This document shows, piece after piece, positions 16,869-27,891 of a DNA stretch of 64,000 bases. Position 1 is the first letter of the stretch; each line of letters starts with the position of its first letter. Origin of the DNA: Myxococcales bacterium (GTDB lineage: Bacteria > Myxococcota_A > Bradymonadia > UBA7976 > UBA1532); assembly GCA_020633465.1 (NCBI GenBank), contig JACKDN010000009.1:256473-320472 (forward strand), written 5' to 3'. Under the pieces are notes generated by a model that ran no database searches, had not been told where the DNA came from, and was given only the letters and a program-made list of their open reading frames with translations. Position numbers and translations under genes: made by a program.

Positions 16869-19390
16869 TCTCCGTTGCAGCCAGGATCGAGGCCGTCGGT
16901 CGGGGGCCGGTGGCCGTAGGTCAGCTCGAGCCGGCGCTGGCCGTCCGCGCCGAGCGCGTGCCGCGGGACGAGGACGTGCAGACCGCCGGCGGCGTCGCCT
17001 CGCAGCGGCAGGCGCCCGGCGTCGGCGTCGACGTCGCCCAGCGCCGCGTGCGTCGACCAGGTGGCGCCGGCGCGGGCGGCGACGAAGACGGCCGACGTGC
17101 CGGGCGCGCCGGGGGCGGGGGCCAGCCAGGCGACGCGCGGTGTGCGGTCCGGGGCCAGGGCCACGCCGGTCGGGCGGGCGACGGCCCCCGCGAAGTCGGC
17201 CACCCGGCTGGGCGCGCCCCAGGTGCCCGCGGCGCCGCGACGTGCGTGGCGCACGACGCCGGCGTCGAGATCGACCCAGCTCAGGTGAAGTACACCCAAG
17301 CGCCCGGCGCCGGCGAGGCCGTCGCCGGGCATGGCGGTGACGCGTTCGGCGCCGCCCCCTTCCCAAGGCAGCGCCCACACGCCGTCGGCGGCGGTCCAGG
17401 CCAGCATCGTAGCGTCCTCACGCGTCTGAACCCACGCCGCGTCGCCGCCGCCCGCGCCGGCCCAGAGAGCGGCGACCGCCGGGACCCAGTCGGTCTCCTG
17501 CGCGACGACGGTGAGCGTCCCCGCCGAGCGGTCGGCCCAGGCCGCGCGCAGCCCCGCCTCTCCGCGCTGCAGCGCCGGCGCGCCCCGGACGTCGGCCGTC
17601 GCGCCGACCTCGGTCGAGGCCCACCCGTCGTCGGCGCGGACGGCGACCTGCAGCAGGCCGTCGAGCGCGTCGGCATCGAGGCCCGGATCGGGCGCCCACC
17701 AGGCCAAGGCGACGTCATCCGCGCAGGCGAGCGCGACGTGGCGGCGCGCCGCCGCTGGCGCGACGTCCTCGATGCGCCAGCCCTCGTCGTCGCGCGTCGC
17801 GTAGCGCACGGTCCGGGGCGGGCCCGGTGGGCCCTCGAGCCAGGCCGCGTGCACGCGCCCGAGGGCGTCGACGCACAGGTCGGCGTCGCGGGCCGTCGCC
17901 GCGACCACGAGCTCGAAGGTCCAGTCGTCCGGCTCCGCCACGCCGGGGTGCACGGTCGCGTCCTGGTCGTCGCAGTCGGATCCGGCGCTGGCGGTCGAGG
18001 CGTAGCCGTCGCCGTCGGCGTCGACGCCGTCGACGCCGTCGCAGTCCTGGTCCAGCCCGTCGCCCACGCGATCCGGCGCGCCGGGGAACGTGTCGGCGGC
18101 GAAGTCGACGCAGTCGTCGCCGCCGTTGTCGAGCGCGCGATGCCCGTCTCCGTCCGCGTCGACGCCGTCGCTGCCGTCGCAGTCGGTGTCGCGCCCATCG
18201 CCGAAGGGATCGGGGCGGCCCGGCCGGACGTCGGGATCGGCGTCGTCGCAGTCGCGCCCGCCCGACGCGACGCTGTCGCTGCCGTCGACGTCGGCGTCGG
18301 TGCCGTCGCGGCCGTCGCAGTTGCGGTCGCGGCCGTCGCCGGTCGAGTCCTCGGCGCCGGGGTAGGTGAGCGGATCGGCGTCGTCGCAGTCCTCGCCCGC
18401 CAGCACGCCGTCGCCGTCCGCGTCGGTGCCGTCGACGCCGTCACAGTCCGCGTCGAGCCCATCGCCGAGGGCGTCGGCGGCGCCCGGATGGACGTCGGCG
18501 TCGTCGTCGGCGCAGTCCTGCCCACCCGAGGCGGCCGAGGCGTGGCCGTCGCCGTCCCGGTCGACACCATCGACGCCGTCGCAGTCCTGGTCGATGGCGT
18601 CACCGACCGCATCGACGGCGCCGGGGAAGCGCGCGGGATCGTCGTCGGCGCAGTCCTGATCGCGCTGGGCCCCGTCGCCGTCCGCGTCGAAGCCGTCGGC
18701 GCCGTCGCAGTCCTGGTCGACGCCGTCGCCGAGGGGATCGTCCGCGCCCGGGTGGCGATCGGGATCGGCGTCGTCGCAGTCCGCGGGCGGCGGCACGCCG
18801 TCGCCGTCGGCGTCGCCGCCGTCGGTCCCGTCGCAGTCCTGGTCGACGCCGTCGCCGGGGGGATCCGGCGCGCCCGGATGGCGGTTGGGATCGCCGTCGT
18901 CGCAGTCGCCCTCGGGCTCGAACAGCCAGCCGTCGCCGTCGCGGTCGACGCCGTCGGCGCCGTCGCAGTCCTGGTCGACGCCGTCGCCGGCGGGATCCTC
19001 GGCGCCCGGGTGGCGGGTGGGGTCGCCGTCGTCGCAGTCGGGTCCCTCACCCCCCGCCGCACCGTCGCCGTCGCGGTCGACGCCGTCGGCGCCGTCGCAG
19101 TCCGTGTCGCGGTCGTCGCCGAAGACGTCCTCGGCGCCCGGATGGACGGCGGGATCGGCGTCGTCGCAGTCGCTGCCTCCGCACGCGGCCGAGAGGAAGA
19201 GGTCGCCGTCGGCGTCGTTCTCGGCGCAGGCCGAATCGGCGTCCGGGCGCGCGTCGGCGGGGGCCGGCGCGCCGTCGGCGTGCGCGGCGTCGACCGCCGG
19301 CGGCGCGGCGTCCGCGCTCGTGTCGGCGCCGCCGTCGCAGGCCGCCAGCGCGACCGCCAGCAGCGCCCATCGAAGTGCGTCCCTCCCCAC
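16865..19390 (-). CDS. Lipoprotein with ten MopE-type metal-binding repeats and a propeller-like C-terminus
   Basis: An 841-residue surface lipoprotein. Its leader ends LAACDGG (lipobox Cys18), followed by an Asp/Ala-rich linker. Ten tandem repeats occupy about residues 52-488. Each is 42-46 residues with the plan DxDGD, CDDxDP, HPGA, GDGxDQDCDGxDG, as in the putative metal-binding repeat of MopE-like proteins. The C-terminal about 350 residues have recurring WA, AAW and RYATRDD-type strands suggesting a beta-propeller. Two Cys per repeat could form disulfides that lock the acidic calcium- or copper-binding loops. The start ATG at 19390 has GGGGAGGG upstream. The stop overlaps the ogt start. 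The role is unknown, probably surface display or adhesion. Confidence 0.88.
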   Translation of the reverse strand: MGRDALRWALLAVALAACDGGADTSADAAPPAVDAAHADGAPAPADARPDADSACAENDADGDLFLSAACGGSDCDDADPAVHPGAEDVFGDDRDTDCDGADGVDRDGDGAAGGEGPDCDDGDPTRHPGAEDPAGDGVDQDCDGADGVDRDGDGWLFEPEGDCDDGDPNRHPGAPDPPGDGVDQDCDGTDGGDADGDGVPPPADCDDADPDRHPGADDPLGDGVDQDCDGADGFDADGDGAQRDQDCADDDPARFPGAVDAVGDAIDQDCDGVDGVDRDGDGHASAASGGQDCADDDADVHPGAADALGDGLDADCDGVDGTDADGDGVLAGEDCDDADPLTYPGAEDSTGDGRDRNCDGRDGTDADVDGSDSVASGGRDCDDADPDVRPGRPDPFGDGRDTDCDGSDGVDADGDGHRALDNGGDDCVDFAADTFPGAPDRVGDGLDQDCDGVDGVDADGDGYASTASAGSDCDDQDATVHPGVAEPDDWTFELVVAATARDADLCVDALGRVHAAWLEGPPGPPRTVRYATRDDEGWRIEDVAPAAARRHVALACADDVALAWWAPDPGLDADALDGLLQVAVRADDGWASTEVGATADVRGAPALQRGEAGLRAAWADRSAGTLTVVAQETDWVPAVAALWAGAGGGDAAWVQTREDATMLAWTAADGVWALPWEGGGAERVTAMPGDGLAGAGRLGVLHLSWVDLDAGVVRHARRGAAGTWGAPSRVADFAGAVARPTGVALAPDRTPRVAWLAPAPGAPGTSAVFVAARAGATWSTHAALGDVDADAGRLPLRGDAAGGLHVLVPRHALGADGQRRLELTYGHRPPTDGLDPGCNGE
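17930..19240 (-). repeat. Ten-unit tandem repeat DNA coding for MopE-type motifs
   Basis: Units of about 126-138 bases share a conserved GTCGCAGTCCTGGTCGACGC-type core (read on the plus strand), seen for example near 18710, 18835 and 18965. Unit lengths are all multiples of three. High identity makes the tract a candidate for copy-number variation and for assembly error. Confidence 0.75.
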
Positions 19391-19437
19391 GGCGCGAAGC
19401 TATCCCGTCGCCCCGGGCCGGCGCCAACCTGACCCGG

Positions 19438-20604
19438 TCATCGCGCGGCCCGCTTCAGCCCCGCCGCGATGATCACGCGCTGGATCTCGCTGGTGCCCTC
19501 GTAGATGCGCAGCGCGCGGATCTCGCGGTACAGCCGCTCGACCGGGACGCCGCGGGTGACGCCGAGGCCCCCGTGGATCTGGACCGCGCGGTCGATGATG
19601 CGCTGGGCGGCCTCGGTGGCGAACAGCTTGCCCATCGCGACCTCGCTGCTGACGCGGTCCTCGCGCGTGTCGCGCGCCCACGCGCCCCGATAGACCAACA
19701 GCCGGGCGGCGTCGAGCTCGGTGGCGCCGTCGGCCAGGTAGGTCGCGATCTGCTGCTGCTCGATGATGGGCTGGCCGAACTGCACGCGCGCCGTGGCGCG
19801 CGCCAGGGACTCGGTCAGCGCGCGTCGGGCCAGCCCCAACGCGGCGCCCGCGACCGTGTTGCGAAAGGCGTCCAGCGTGGTCATCGCCAGCTTGAAGCCC
19901 TCGCCCGGCGGCGCCAGCAAGCGGTCTGCGGGCAGGCGGACGCCGTCGAAGCGGAGGGCGCCGATGGGGTGCGGCGCGATCACCTCGAAGGGCTCGACGC
20001 TCAGCCCGGCGTCGTCGGGCTCGACGACGAAGGCGGCGACGCCCCGGCTGCGCGCCTCGGGGTCGGTCTGGGCGAAGACGACGTACTGCCCGGCGACGCC
20101 CGCGTTGCTGATGAAGGTCTTGGCGCCGTCGAGGCGCCAGCCGTCGCCGTCGCGCGTGGCGCGGCACCGCATCGACGCGACGTCGCTGCCGGCCTCGGGC
20201 TCGGTGAGCGCGAAGGCGCCCAGGCGGCTGCCGTCGAGGATGCCCGGCAGGTAGCGCGCGCGCTGGGCCTCGGTGCCGGCCAGCGTGATGGGGTAGCTGC
20301 CCAGCCCCTGCATCGCGAAGGCCGTGTCGAGCAGGCCGTCGGCCTGGCCCAGCGCCTCGCGCACCAGCGTCAGCGCGCGCACGTCGAGGCGGTCGGGCGC
20401 CTTGCCCCCGAAGCCGCGGGGCACGCACCAGCCGAGCAGGCCGGCCGAGGCCAGCAACGCGGCCGCCTCGCGGGTGCGCTGCGCGGTGTCGGCCTCGTCG
20501 ACCACCCACCCTCGGGCGACCTCGCTGGCGACCGCCGCGACGCGATCGTGGTGGGGCTCGAACAGAAACGGCAGGTCGGTGACCGACGTGCCGAAGGGGG
20601 TCAC
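19438..20604 (-). CDS. Acyl-CoA dehydrogenase
   Basis: A 388-residue FAD enzyme that oxidises an acyl-CoA thioester. Family signatures are FALTEPEAGSDVASM, KTFISNAGVAGQYVVFAQTD, FGQPIIEQQ and the C-terminal RIYEGTSEIQRVIIAAGL, whose Glu is the usual catalytic base. The start is GTG at 20604-20602, overlapping the hydratase stop as GTGA. It is the last gene of the four-gene unit SDR, RidA, enoyl-CoA hydratase, acyl-CoA dehydrogenase. That gene set, with a fused monooxygenase like the one at 51814, typifies 2-aminobenzoyl-CoA or salicyloyl-CoA clusters of other proteobacteria, so its substrate may be an alicyclic CoA ester. This last step is inference. Confidence 0.93.
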   Translation of the reverse strand: MTPFGTSVTDLPFLFEPHHDRVAAVASEVARGWVVDEADTAQRTREAAALLASAGLLGWCVPRGFGGKAPDRLDVRALTLVREALGQADGLLDTAFAMQGLGSYPITLAGTEAQRARYLPGILDGSRLGAFALTEPEAGSDVASMRCRATRDGDGWRLDGAKTFISNAGVAGQYVVFAQTDPEARSRGVAAFVVEPDDAGLSVEPFEVIAPHPIGALRFDGVRLPADRLLAPPGEGFKLAMTTLDAFRNTVAGAALGLARRALTESLARATARVQFGQPIIEQQQIATYLADGATELDAARLLVYRGAWARDTREDRVSSEVAMGKLFATEAAQRIIDRAVQIHGGLGVTRGVPVERLYREIRALRIYEGTSEIQRVIIAAGLKRAAR

Positions 20605-21398
20605 GACAGGCCCTCGAACACCGGCGGGCGCTTCGCCTTCCAGGCCTCGTGCGCCTCGCGGAAGTCGGGGTGCTGCATGCAGATGGCCTGGGCCTGCGCC
20701 TCGGCCTCGAGCGCGGCGTCGAGCCCGAGGTGGGCCTCGTCCTCGAGCATCTTCTTGGTCATCGCGTGGGCGAAGGCGGGCCCGCGCGCGAGGCGCGCGG
20801 CCAGGGCGAAGGCCTCGGGCACCACCGCGTCGCCGGCCACGACCTTGTTGACCAGGCCGATGCGCGCCGCCTGCTGCACGTCGATGACGTCGCCGGTCAG
20901 CAGCAGCTCGCTGGCGTGGCCCAGCCCGACGACGCGCGGCAGCAGGTAGGCGGCGCCCATGTCGGCGCCGCACAGGCCCACCTGGGGGAACACGAAGCCG
21001 AAGCGCGCCTTCTGGTTGGCGATGCGCAGGTCGCAGGCGAGGGCGATGACCGCGCCGGCGCCCACGGCGATGCCGTTGACCGCGGCGATGACCGGCTTGG
21101 AGACGCGGCGGAGGCTGCCGATGAGGGCGCCGGTGACGCGGGTGAACTGAAGCAGGCCCTTCATGTCGCGGCTGAACAGCTCGCCGATGATGTCCTCGAC
21201 GTCGCCGCCGCTGCAGAACGCGCGGCCGGCGCCGGTGAGCACGATGGCGCGCACGTCGTCGCGCGCCTCGAGGTGGTCGATGTAGGCGCGCAGCTCTTCG
21301 TACACGGCGAAGGTGAGGGCGTTGAGGCGATCGGGCCGGTCCAGGGTGATGGTGAGGACGTGCTCTCGGAGCTCGATGTGGAAGGTGTTCGGCGTCAC
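20601..21398 (-). CDS. Enoyl-CoA hydratase/isomerase family protein (crotonase fold)
   Basis: A 265-residue crotonase. The oxyanion-hole segment AFCSGGDVEDI is near residue 67, and ACDLRIANQKARFGFVFPQVGL is near 125-146. By eye alignment, the first catalytic Glu of classical hydratases (PE in QPEINLG) is Gln here (FPQVG), while the later Glu in HASELLLTG is kept, so the chemistry may differ from simple hydration. The start is GTG at 21398-21396 with AGGAG nearby, overlapping the RidA stop. The third gene of the operon, it is probably coupled to its neighbours and acts on ring-derived CoA esters. Confidence 0.9.
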   Translation of the reverse strand: MTPNTFHIELREHVLTITLDRPDRLNALTFAVYEELRAYIDHLEARDDVRAIVLTGAGRAFCSGGDVEDIIGELFSRDMKGLLQFTRVTGALIGSLRRVSKPVIAAVNGIAVGAGAVIALACDLRIANQKARFGFVFPQVGLCGADMGAAYLLPRVVGLGHASELLLTGDVIDVQQAARIGLVNKVVAGDAVVPEAFALAARLARGPAFAHAMTKKMLEDEAHLGLDAALEAEAQAQAICMQHPDFREAHEAWKAKRPPVFEGLS

Positions 21399-21816
21399 GG
21401 CTGCTCTCCTTTCGGCGCTGGCGTCGGCAGCACCGCCAGTCCCTGGATCTCGACCTGTGCCTCGGGCTCGACCAGCCCGGTGACGCCCACCAGCGCCATG
21501 GCCGGGTAGACGCGGCCCATCACCCGTTTCCACACCGGCCCCAGCGCCGCCAGGCTGGCTCGGTAGGCGTCGAGGTCGGTCACGAAGACGGTCATCTGCA
21601 CGATGCACGCGGGCTCGCCGCCGGCCGCGCGGACGACGGCGACGAGGTTGTCGAGCGCCTGCTCGAACTGGCCGACGAAGTCGTCGCGCTCGAACACACC
21701 GTCGGGCGTCCAGCCGACCTGACCGCCGAGCGCGAGCACCCGGCCTTCGGCCACGACGCCGTTGCTGTAGCCGCGGGGGCGCGGCCAGCCCTCGGGCAGG
21801 ATGGGCACCGGGGCGC

Positions 21817-21820
<4 letters not shown>
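21395..21820 (-). CDS. RidA-family protein lacking the canonical arginine
   Basis: A 141-residue YjgF/YER057c/UK114 protein. RidA proteins hydrolyse reactive enamines/imines. Recognisable segments are YSNGVVAEGRVLALGGQVGW, a long amphipathic helix (FVGQFEQALDNLVAVVRAAGG) and a C-terminal VEPEAQVEIQGLAVL. The position of the catalytic Arg (RPAR in classical RidA) reads YPAM here, so it belongs to a non-archetypal subgroup and may lack deaminase activity or use another residue. The start is probably TTG at 21820-21818, in TTGA overlap with the SDR stop and with AGGTG upstream; a GTG at 21808 is the alternative. In 2-aminobenzoyl-CoA clusters such a protein could process the enamine left after ring reduction (inference). 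Confidence 0.87.
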
Positions 21821-22575
<755 letters not shown>

Positions 22576-22669
22576 GCTCGCAGCCTGCCGCAGCGGACCG
22601 GGGCGCGCAACGGGGCCGGCGGTGCGCCGCCGGGGGGACTGCGCTATGCTGCCCGCCAGGAGGTGGACC

Positions 22670-23245
22670 GTGCACGCGCAGACCCAGCACCGCACGCGGC
22701 GCTTCACGGTGGACGAAGTCCTGAACATGATCGACGCGGGCATCCTCGGCGAGGACGAGCCCCTCGAGCTGATCGACGGGGAGCTGATCTACGTGAGCCC
22801 GCAAGGACCCCCCCACGCGTCGCTGACGAACAACATCCGGGACGACCTGTTCCTCGCCTATGGCGCCGGCGCTCATGTTCGCGAGGCGAAGCCGATCATC
22901 GCGGGCGACGACAGCCTGCCCGAGCCCGATGTCGCCGTCTTCCGGGGCCACCGTGACGACTACGCGGGGCGCCACCCGCGCGGCGACGAGTGTCTGCTCG
23001 CGGTCGAGGTCGCGCACACGTCGCACTCGGCGGACCGCGCCAAGGCAGCCGTCTACGCGGCCGCCGGCGTCCCCGTCTACTGGCTGGTCGACCTGCCCGC
23101 GCGCCGGCTGGAGGTGCATGGCGAGCCCCGGCCCGACGGCCGCTACGCGCTGGTGCGGGTGCTGGCCGGCGACGATCGGGTGTCGCTGCCCGGCCTCGAC
23201 GTCACCTGGCGGGTGGGGGATCTGTTCGCCGGATTCGCCGACTGA
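22670..23245 (+). CDS. Uma2-family endonuclease-like protein (DUF820)
   Basis: A 191-residue protein of the PD-(D/E)xK superfamily. Visible pieces are LELIDGELIYVSPQG at the N-terminus, SLPEPDVAVFRG with the acidic catalytic Asp, LLAVEVAHTSHSADRAKAAVYAAAGVPVYW with the second acidic position and Lys, and WLVDLPARRLEVH. Uma2 proteins are often multicopy in cyanobacteria, chloroflexi and myxobacteria; their physiological role is unclear. The start is GTG at 22670, preceded by a near-perfect AGGAGGTG at 22658-22665; an ATG at 22646 lies upstream of that site and is rejected. A TATGCT hexamer at 22645-22650 may be its -10 element. Confidence 0.9.
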   Translation: MHAQTQHRTRRFTVDEVLNMIDAGILGEDEPLELIDGELIYVSPQGPPHASLTNNIRDDLFLAYGAGAHVREAKPIIAGDDSLPEPDVAVFRGHRDDYAGRHPRGDECLLAVEVAHTSHSADRAKAAVYAAAGVPVYWLVDLPARRLEVHGEPRPDGRYALVRVLAGDDRVSLPGLDVTWRVGDLFAGFAD

Positions 23246-23271
23246 GGCGGGCGCGGACGCCCGATCGACTC

Positions 23272-24038
23272 TCAGGCCTGGGCCTTCGGCTCCTGCCGCG
23301 CGATGAACATGCCCTTCACGAAGTCGCGGTTCATGCGGGCGATGTTCTCGAGCGTGATGCCCTTCGGGCACACGGCCTCGCACTCGCCGTGGTTGGTGCA
23401 GCCGCCGAAGCCCTCGGCGTCCATCTGCGCCACCATGTTGCGCGCGCGGCTGTAGCGCTCGGGCTGCCCCTGGGGCATCAGGCCGAGGTGGGCGATCTTG
23501 GCCGACGTGAACAGCATCGCCGAGGCGTTCGGGCAGGCCGCCACGCAAGCGCCGCAGCCGATGCACGCCGCGGCGTCCATCGCGCGGTCGGCCTCGGTCT
23601 TCGGCACCAGGATCTCGTTGGCGTCCGGCGCGCTGCCGGTGTTGACCGAGATGTAGCCGCCCGCCTGGATGATGCGGTCGAAGCTGCCCCGGTCGACCAC
23701 CAGATCCTTCAGCACCGGGAAGGCCTTCGCCCGCCACGGTTCGATCCAGATCTCGTCGCCGTCCTTGAACTTGCGCATGTGCAGCTGGCACGTCGTGGTC
23801 AGCTGCTGCGGCCCGTGCGCCATGCCGTTGATCACCATGCCGCAGGTGCCGCAGATGCCCTCGCGGCAGTCGTGATCGAACGCGATGGGCTCCTTGCCCT
23901 GCTCGATCAGCTGCTCGTTGAGCACGTCGAGCATCTCGAGGAACGAGCTGTCCGGGCTGACGTCGCTCAGGCTGTGCTTCTCGAACCCGCCCTTGTCGCT
24001 CGGGCCCTTCTGTCGCCAGACGTTGAGGGTGAGTCGCA

Positions 24039-24039
<1 letters not shown>
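23272..24039 (-). CDS. sdhB: Succinate dehydrogenase/fumarate reductase iron-sulfur subunit
   Basis: A 255-residue electron-transfer subunit linking the flavoprotein to the membrane quinone site. The [2Fe-2S] cluster ligands are Cys58, Cys63, Cys66 and Cys84 (CREGICGTC then C). The [4Fe-4S] set begins CIGCGACVAACP (Cys159, 162, 165, 169). A further set lies at Cys214, Cys220 and Cys224 in FGGCTNHGECEAVCP. The start ATG overlaps the sdhA stop (TGATG). It is the last gene of sdhCAB. The layout and the single large cytochrome subunit fit the b558-type enzymes of Bacillus, Bacteroidetes and myxobacteria rather than the E. coli four-subunit enzyme. Confidence 0.96.
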
Positions 24040-25976
<1,937 letters not shown>

Positions 25977-25988
25977 CGTCGGGCCTCC

Positions 25989-26696
25989 TCAGGACGGCAG
26001 CTTGATGACGCCGGCCATGATGGCGAGCGGCATCGAGAGGTTCCCCACCAGGATCACCGTCGCGAAGGCGGCGGCGAACTTCTTGCGCAGGGCGTTGTAG
26101 CGGGGGTGGTTGAAGCCCAGCGTCTGCAGGAAGCTCCACCCCCCGTGGTACAGGTGCAGGCACAGGGCCAGCTGCGCCAGCACGTACACGCCGACGATCC
26201 AGGGCACCTGGAAGCTGGCGACGACGTTGTAGTAGACGTCGGTGCCGGCCAGCGCGCCCGGCATGCCGGCGGGCGGCGCGGCGGCGTGGCCCCCGGGCAC
26301 CGTGACGCCGAAGGTCAGGTGCGCGATGTGGTACAGGATGAAGAACAGCAGGATGAACCCACCGTAGCGCATGGTGCGCGCCGCGTAGGTCGTCGCGACC
26401 GGCTGCACCACCTGGTACTTGATCGGGCGGGCCGCGTCGTTGGCCTTCACCAGCGCGATGGCCGCCCAGATGTGCGCCAGCACCGCGCCCAGCAGCACCG
26501 CGCGGGCGATCCACAAGAGCGGCCCCAGCTTGCGCAAGCCGTCGGCGTAGCTGTTCAGGGCCTCGGGGCCGGAGAACACCAGCAGGTTGCCGGCCATGTG
26601 CACCAGCACGAAGCCCAGCAGGATGGCCCCGCTGACCGCCATGACGGCCTTCTTGCCGATGGTGGTGTCGGCCAGGGAGAGGGTTCGGGTGGCCAT
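25989..26696 (-). CDS. sdhC: Succinate dehydrogenase cytochrome b558 subunit
   Basis: A 235-residue membrane anchor with about five transmembrane helices that binds two hemes b and passes electrons to menaquinone. Helices are visible around residues 16-38 (with LVHMAGNLL), 60-82 (VLAHIWAAI), 108-130 (LLFFILYHIAHL), 163-185 (LALCLHLYHGGW) and 205-230. The His residues in these segments are the expected heme ligands. First gene of sdhCAB. A good ribosome site GAGGAGGG precedes the ATG, and a candidate promoter lies at 26748-26776. The large single subunit supports a menaquinone-type reversible enzyme. Confidence 0.95.
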   Translation of the reverse strand: MATRTLSLADTTIGKKAVMAVSGAILLGFVLVHMAGNLLVFSGPEALNSYADGLRKLGPLLWIARAVLLGAVLAHIWAAIALVKANDAARPIKYQVVQPVATTYAARTMRYGGFILLFFILYHIAHLTFGVTVPGGHAAAPPAGMPGALAGTDVYYNVVASFQVPWIVGVYVLAQLALCLHLYHGGWSFLQTLGFNHPRYNALRKKFAAAFATVILVGNLSMPLAIMAGVIKLPS

Positions 26697-26747
26697 GCGC
26701 CCTCCTCGATCACGCGGGCGCGCCGGGCGTGCCCGAAAGGATGGGGG

Positions 26748-26776
26748 GATCTATCAGCCGAAGGGCGTTTTGTCCA
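26748..26776 (-). promoter_or_regulatory. Candidate promoter of the sdhCAB operon
   Basis: Reading the minus strand, TGGACA (26776-26771, five of six to TTGACA) is followed after exactly 17 bases by TAGATC (26753-26748), itself within a TGATAGATC context. The predicted start leaves a 5' leader of about 45 bases before the sdhC ATG. Confidence 0.45.
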
Positions 26777-26887
26777 CTGTGCGCGGGCCTGCCGCGGGCT
26801 TCCCGCAGGCGGCGAAACAGGTTAGGAAGGGGCTCCGGGTTGCGCCCGCGCGCGACGCAGCATCCCCAGCCCCGAGGAGGACCGCAG

Positions 26888-27172
26888 ATGGCCGACGTGA
26901 AGGTGACCCAGCCCCACAGCGTGGGGATCGCCGAGGCGAAGACCCGCATCGCCGGGTTCGAGGAGATGATGTCCAAGTACGGCGTCAAGGCCGACTGGGC
27001 CGGCAACGCCGCCAAGCTGAAGGGCATGGGCGTCTCGGGCTCGATCGACGTCACCGACTCGCTGGTCACCGTGGTGGTGAAGCTGGGCATGATGGCGAAG
27101 GCGGCGGGCGTGAAGCCGGACAAGCTGAAGGCCAGCATCGAGAAGCGCCTGAAGGCGGCCTTCGAGGGTTGA
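26888..27172 (+). CDS. Polyhydroxyalkanoate granule-region family protein
   Basis: A 94-residue protein resembling the PHA_gran_rgn family. Typical are the N-terminal TQPHSVGIAEAKTRI, a VKADWAG turn, the strand GVSGSIDVTDSLVTVVVKLG and the Lys-rich C-terminal helix (LKASIEKRLKAAFEG). Family members are small proteins found near PHA metabolism genes in some species, but no PHA synthase lies here and the true role is unsettled. The ATG follows GAGGAGGACCGCAG. First gene of a seven-gene run in which most junctions overlap; its TGA overlaps the next start (TTGA). Confidence 0.8.
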   Translation: MADVKVTQPHSVGIAEAKTRIAGFEEMMSKYGVKADWAGNAAKLKGMGVSGSIDVTDSLVTVVVKLGMMAKAAGVKPDKLKASIEKRLKAAFEG

Positions 27173-27891
27173 ACTGGGACGTCGCCGTCGAGGTCGGCGA
27201 GGACGCCACGATCGCCGCGCCGGGCTGTCTGGTCGCGCTCGACCGCCTGGGCGACGACGTTTGGCGCATGGCGACGCACGACGCGTTCCGCGACGTCTGG
27301 TTGCCGCGCGGCGCGGCGCGCGTGTCGCTGCGGCCCGCGCTGCCCGCCGAGCCGCTGGCGCTCTGCTTCGCGGTGCCGTTGCAGGCCGTGGGCGGCGCCG
27401 GCGCGCTCGAAGGGTGGGGCGCCATGCCGGTCGAGGCCGTGCTCGAGGTGCGCACCGACGCGGGCGTGGTGGACGTGCTGACCATCACGCCGCCACGGCT
27501 GCGCCGCAAGCTGGCCGTGGGGCCCGTGGACGCCGCCGAGCTCGCCCGTGCCGTGGACGTCGCCTTCCGCCCGGGGCCCCTGCCCGAGGTGGGGCCGCCC
27601 GGTGAGTGCGTGGTGCCGCTGCGCTTCGAGCGCCCGGGCTCGGCGGCCACCATCGATCGCCTGGTGGTGCCGGCGGGCGTGCTGTCGCTGTACAGCCGCG
27701 GCCCCCGCCTGGTGAGCGCGCGCTTGAACGTGGGCGTGCCGCGCGAGAACGACGTGCACGTGGCGGTGCAGTCCGGGCCGCCCGCCCCCGACATGGTGCG
27801 GCGCTTCGGCCCGCCCGACGGGCCCCGCAGCTTCTCGGCGCGGCTGGGGCAGCTGGCGCGCCGCGGCCTGGGGTTGGAATACGGTGCTTGA
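27169..27891 (+). CDS. DUF432-like protein preceding an MscS channel
   Basis: A 240-residue soluble protein without recognised catalytic motifs, made of many short beta strands. The order of segments (a PLRFERPGS strand, a VVPAGVLSLYSRGPRLVSARLNVGV segment, a proline-rich C-terminus) and its position directly ahead of an mscS gene recall DUF432 proteins, which are often linked to MscS genes. The match is by eye and unverified. The start is TTG at 27169-27171, overlapping the preceding TGA; the next gene starts eight bases before its stop. Tight coupling suggests it partners or regulates the channel (inference). Confidence 0.65.
   Translation: MNWDVAVEVGEDATIAAPGCLVALDRLGDDVWRMATHDAFRDVWLPRGAARVSLRPALPAEPLALCFAVPLQAVGGAGALEGWGAMPVEAVLEVRTDAGVVDVLTITPPRLRRKLAVGPVDAAELARAVDVAFRPGPLPEVGPPGECVVPLRFERPGSAATIDRLVVPAGVLSLYSRGPRLVSARLNVGVPRENDVHVAVQSGPPAPDMVRRFGPPDGPRSFSARLGQLARRGLGLEYGA

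Noticed and set aside
18000..19100. Regularly spaced repeats that could suggest a CRISPR array
   Set aside because: Units are all multiples of three, lie inside an open frame, encode MopE-type motifs and lack unique spacers.
16910..19432. Plus-strand frame of 840 codons opposite the MopE-repeat gene, rich in Val/Ala repeats
   Set aside because: Its periodicity is only the antisense image of the repeat DNA; no signal peptide or domain.
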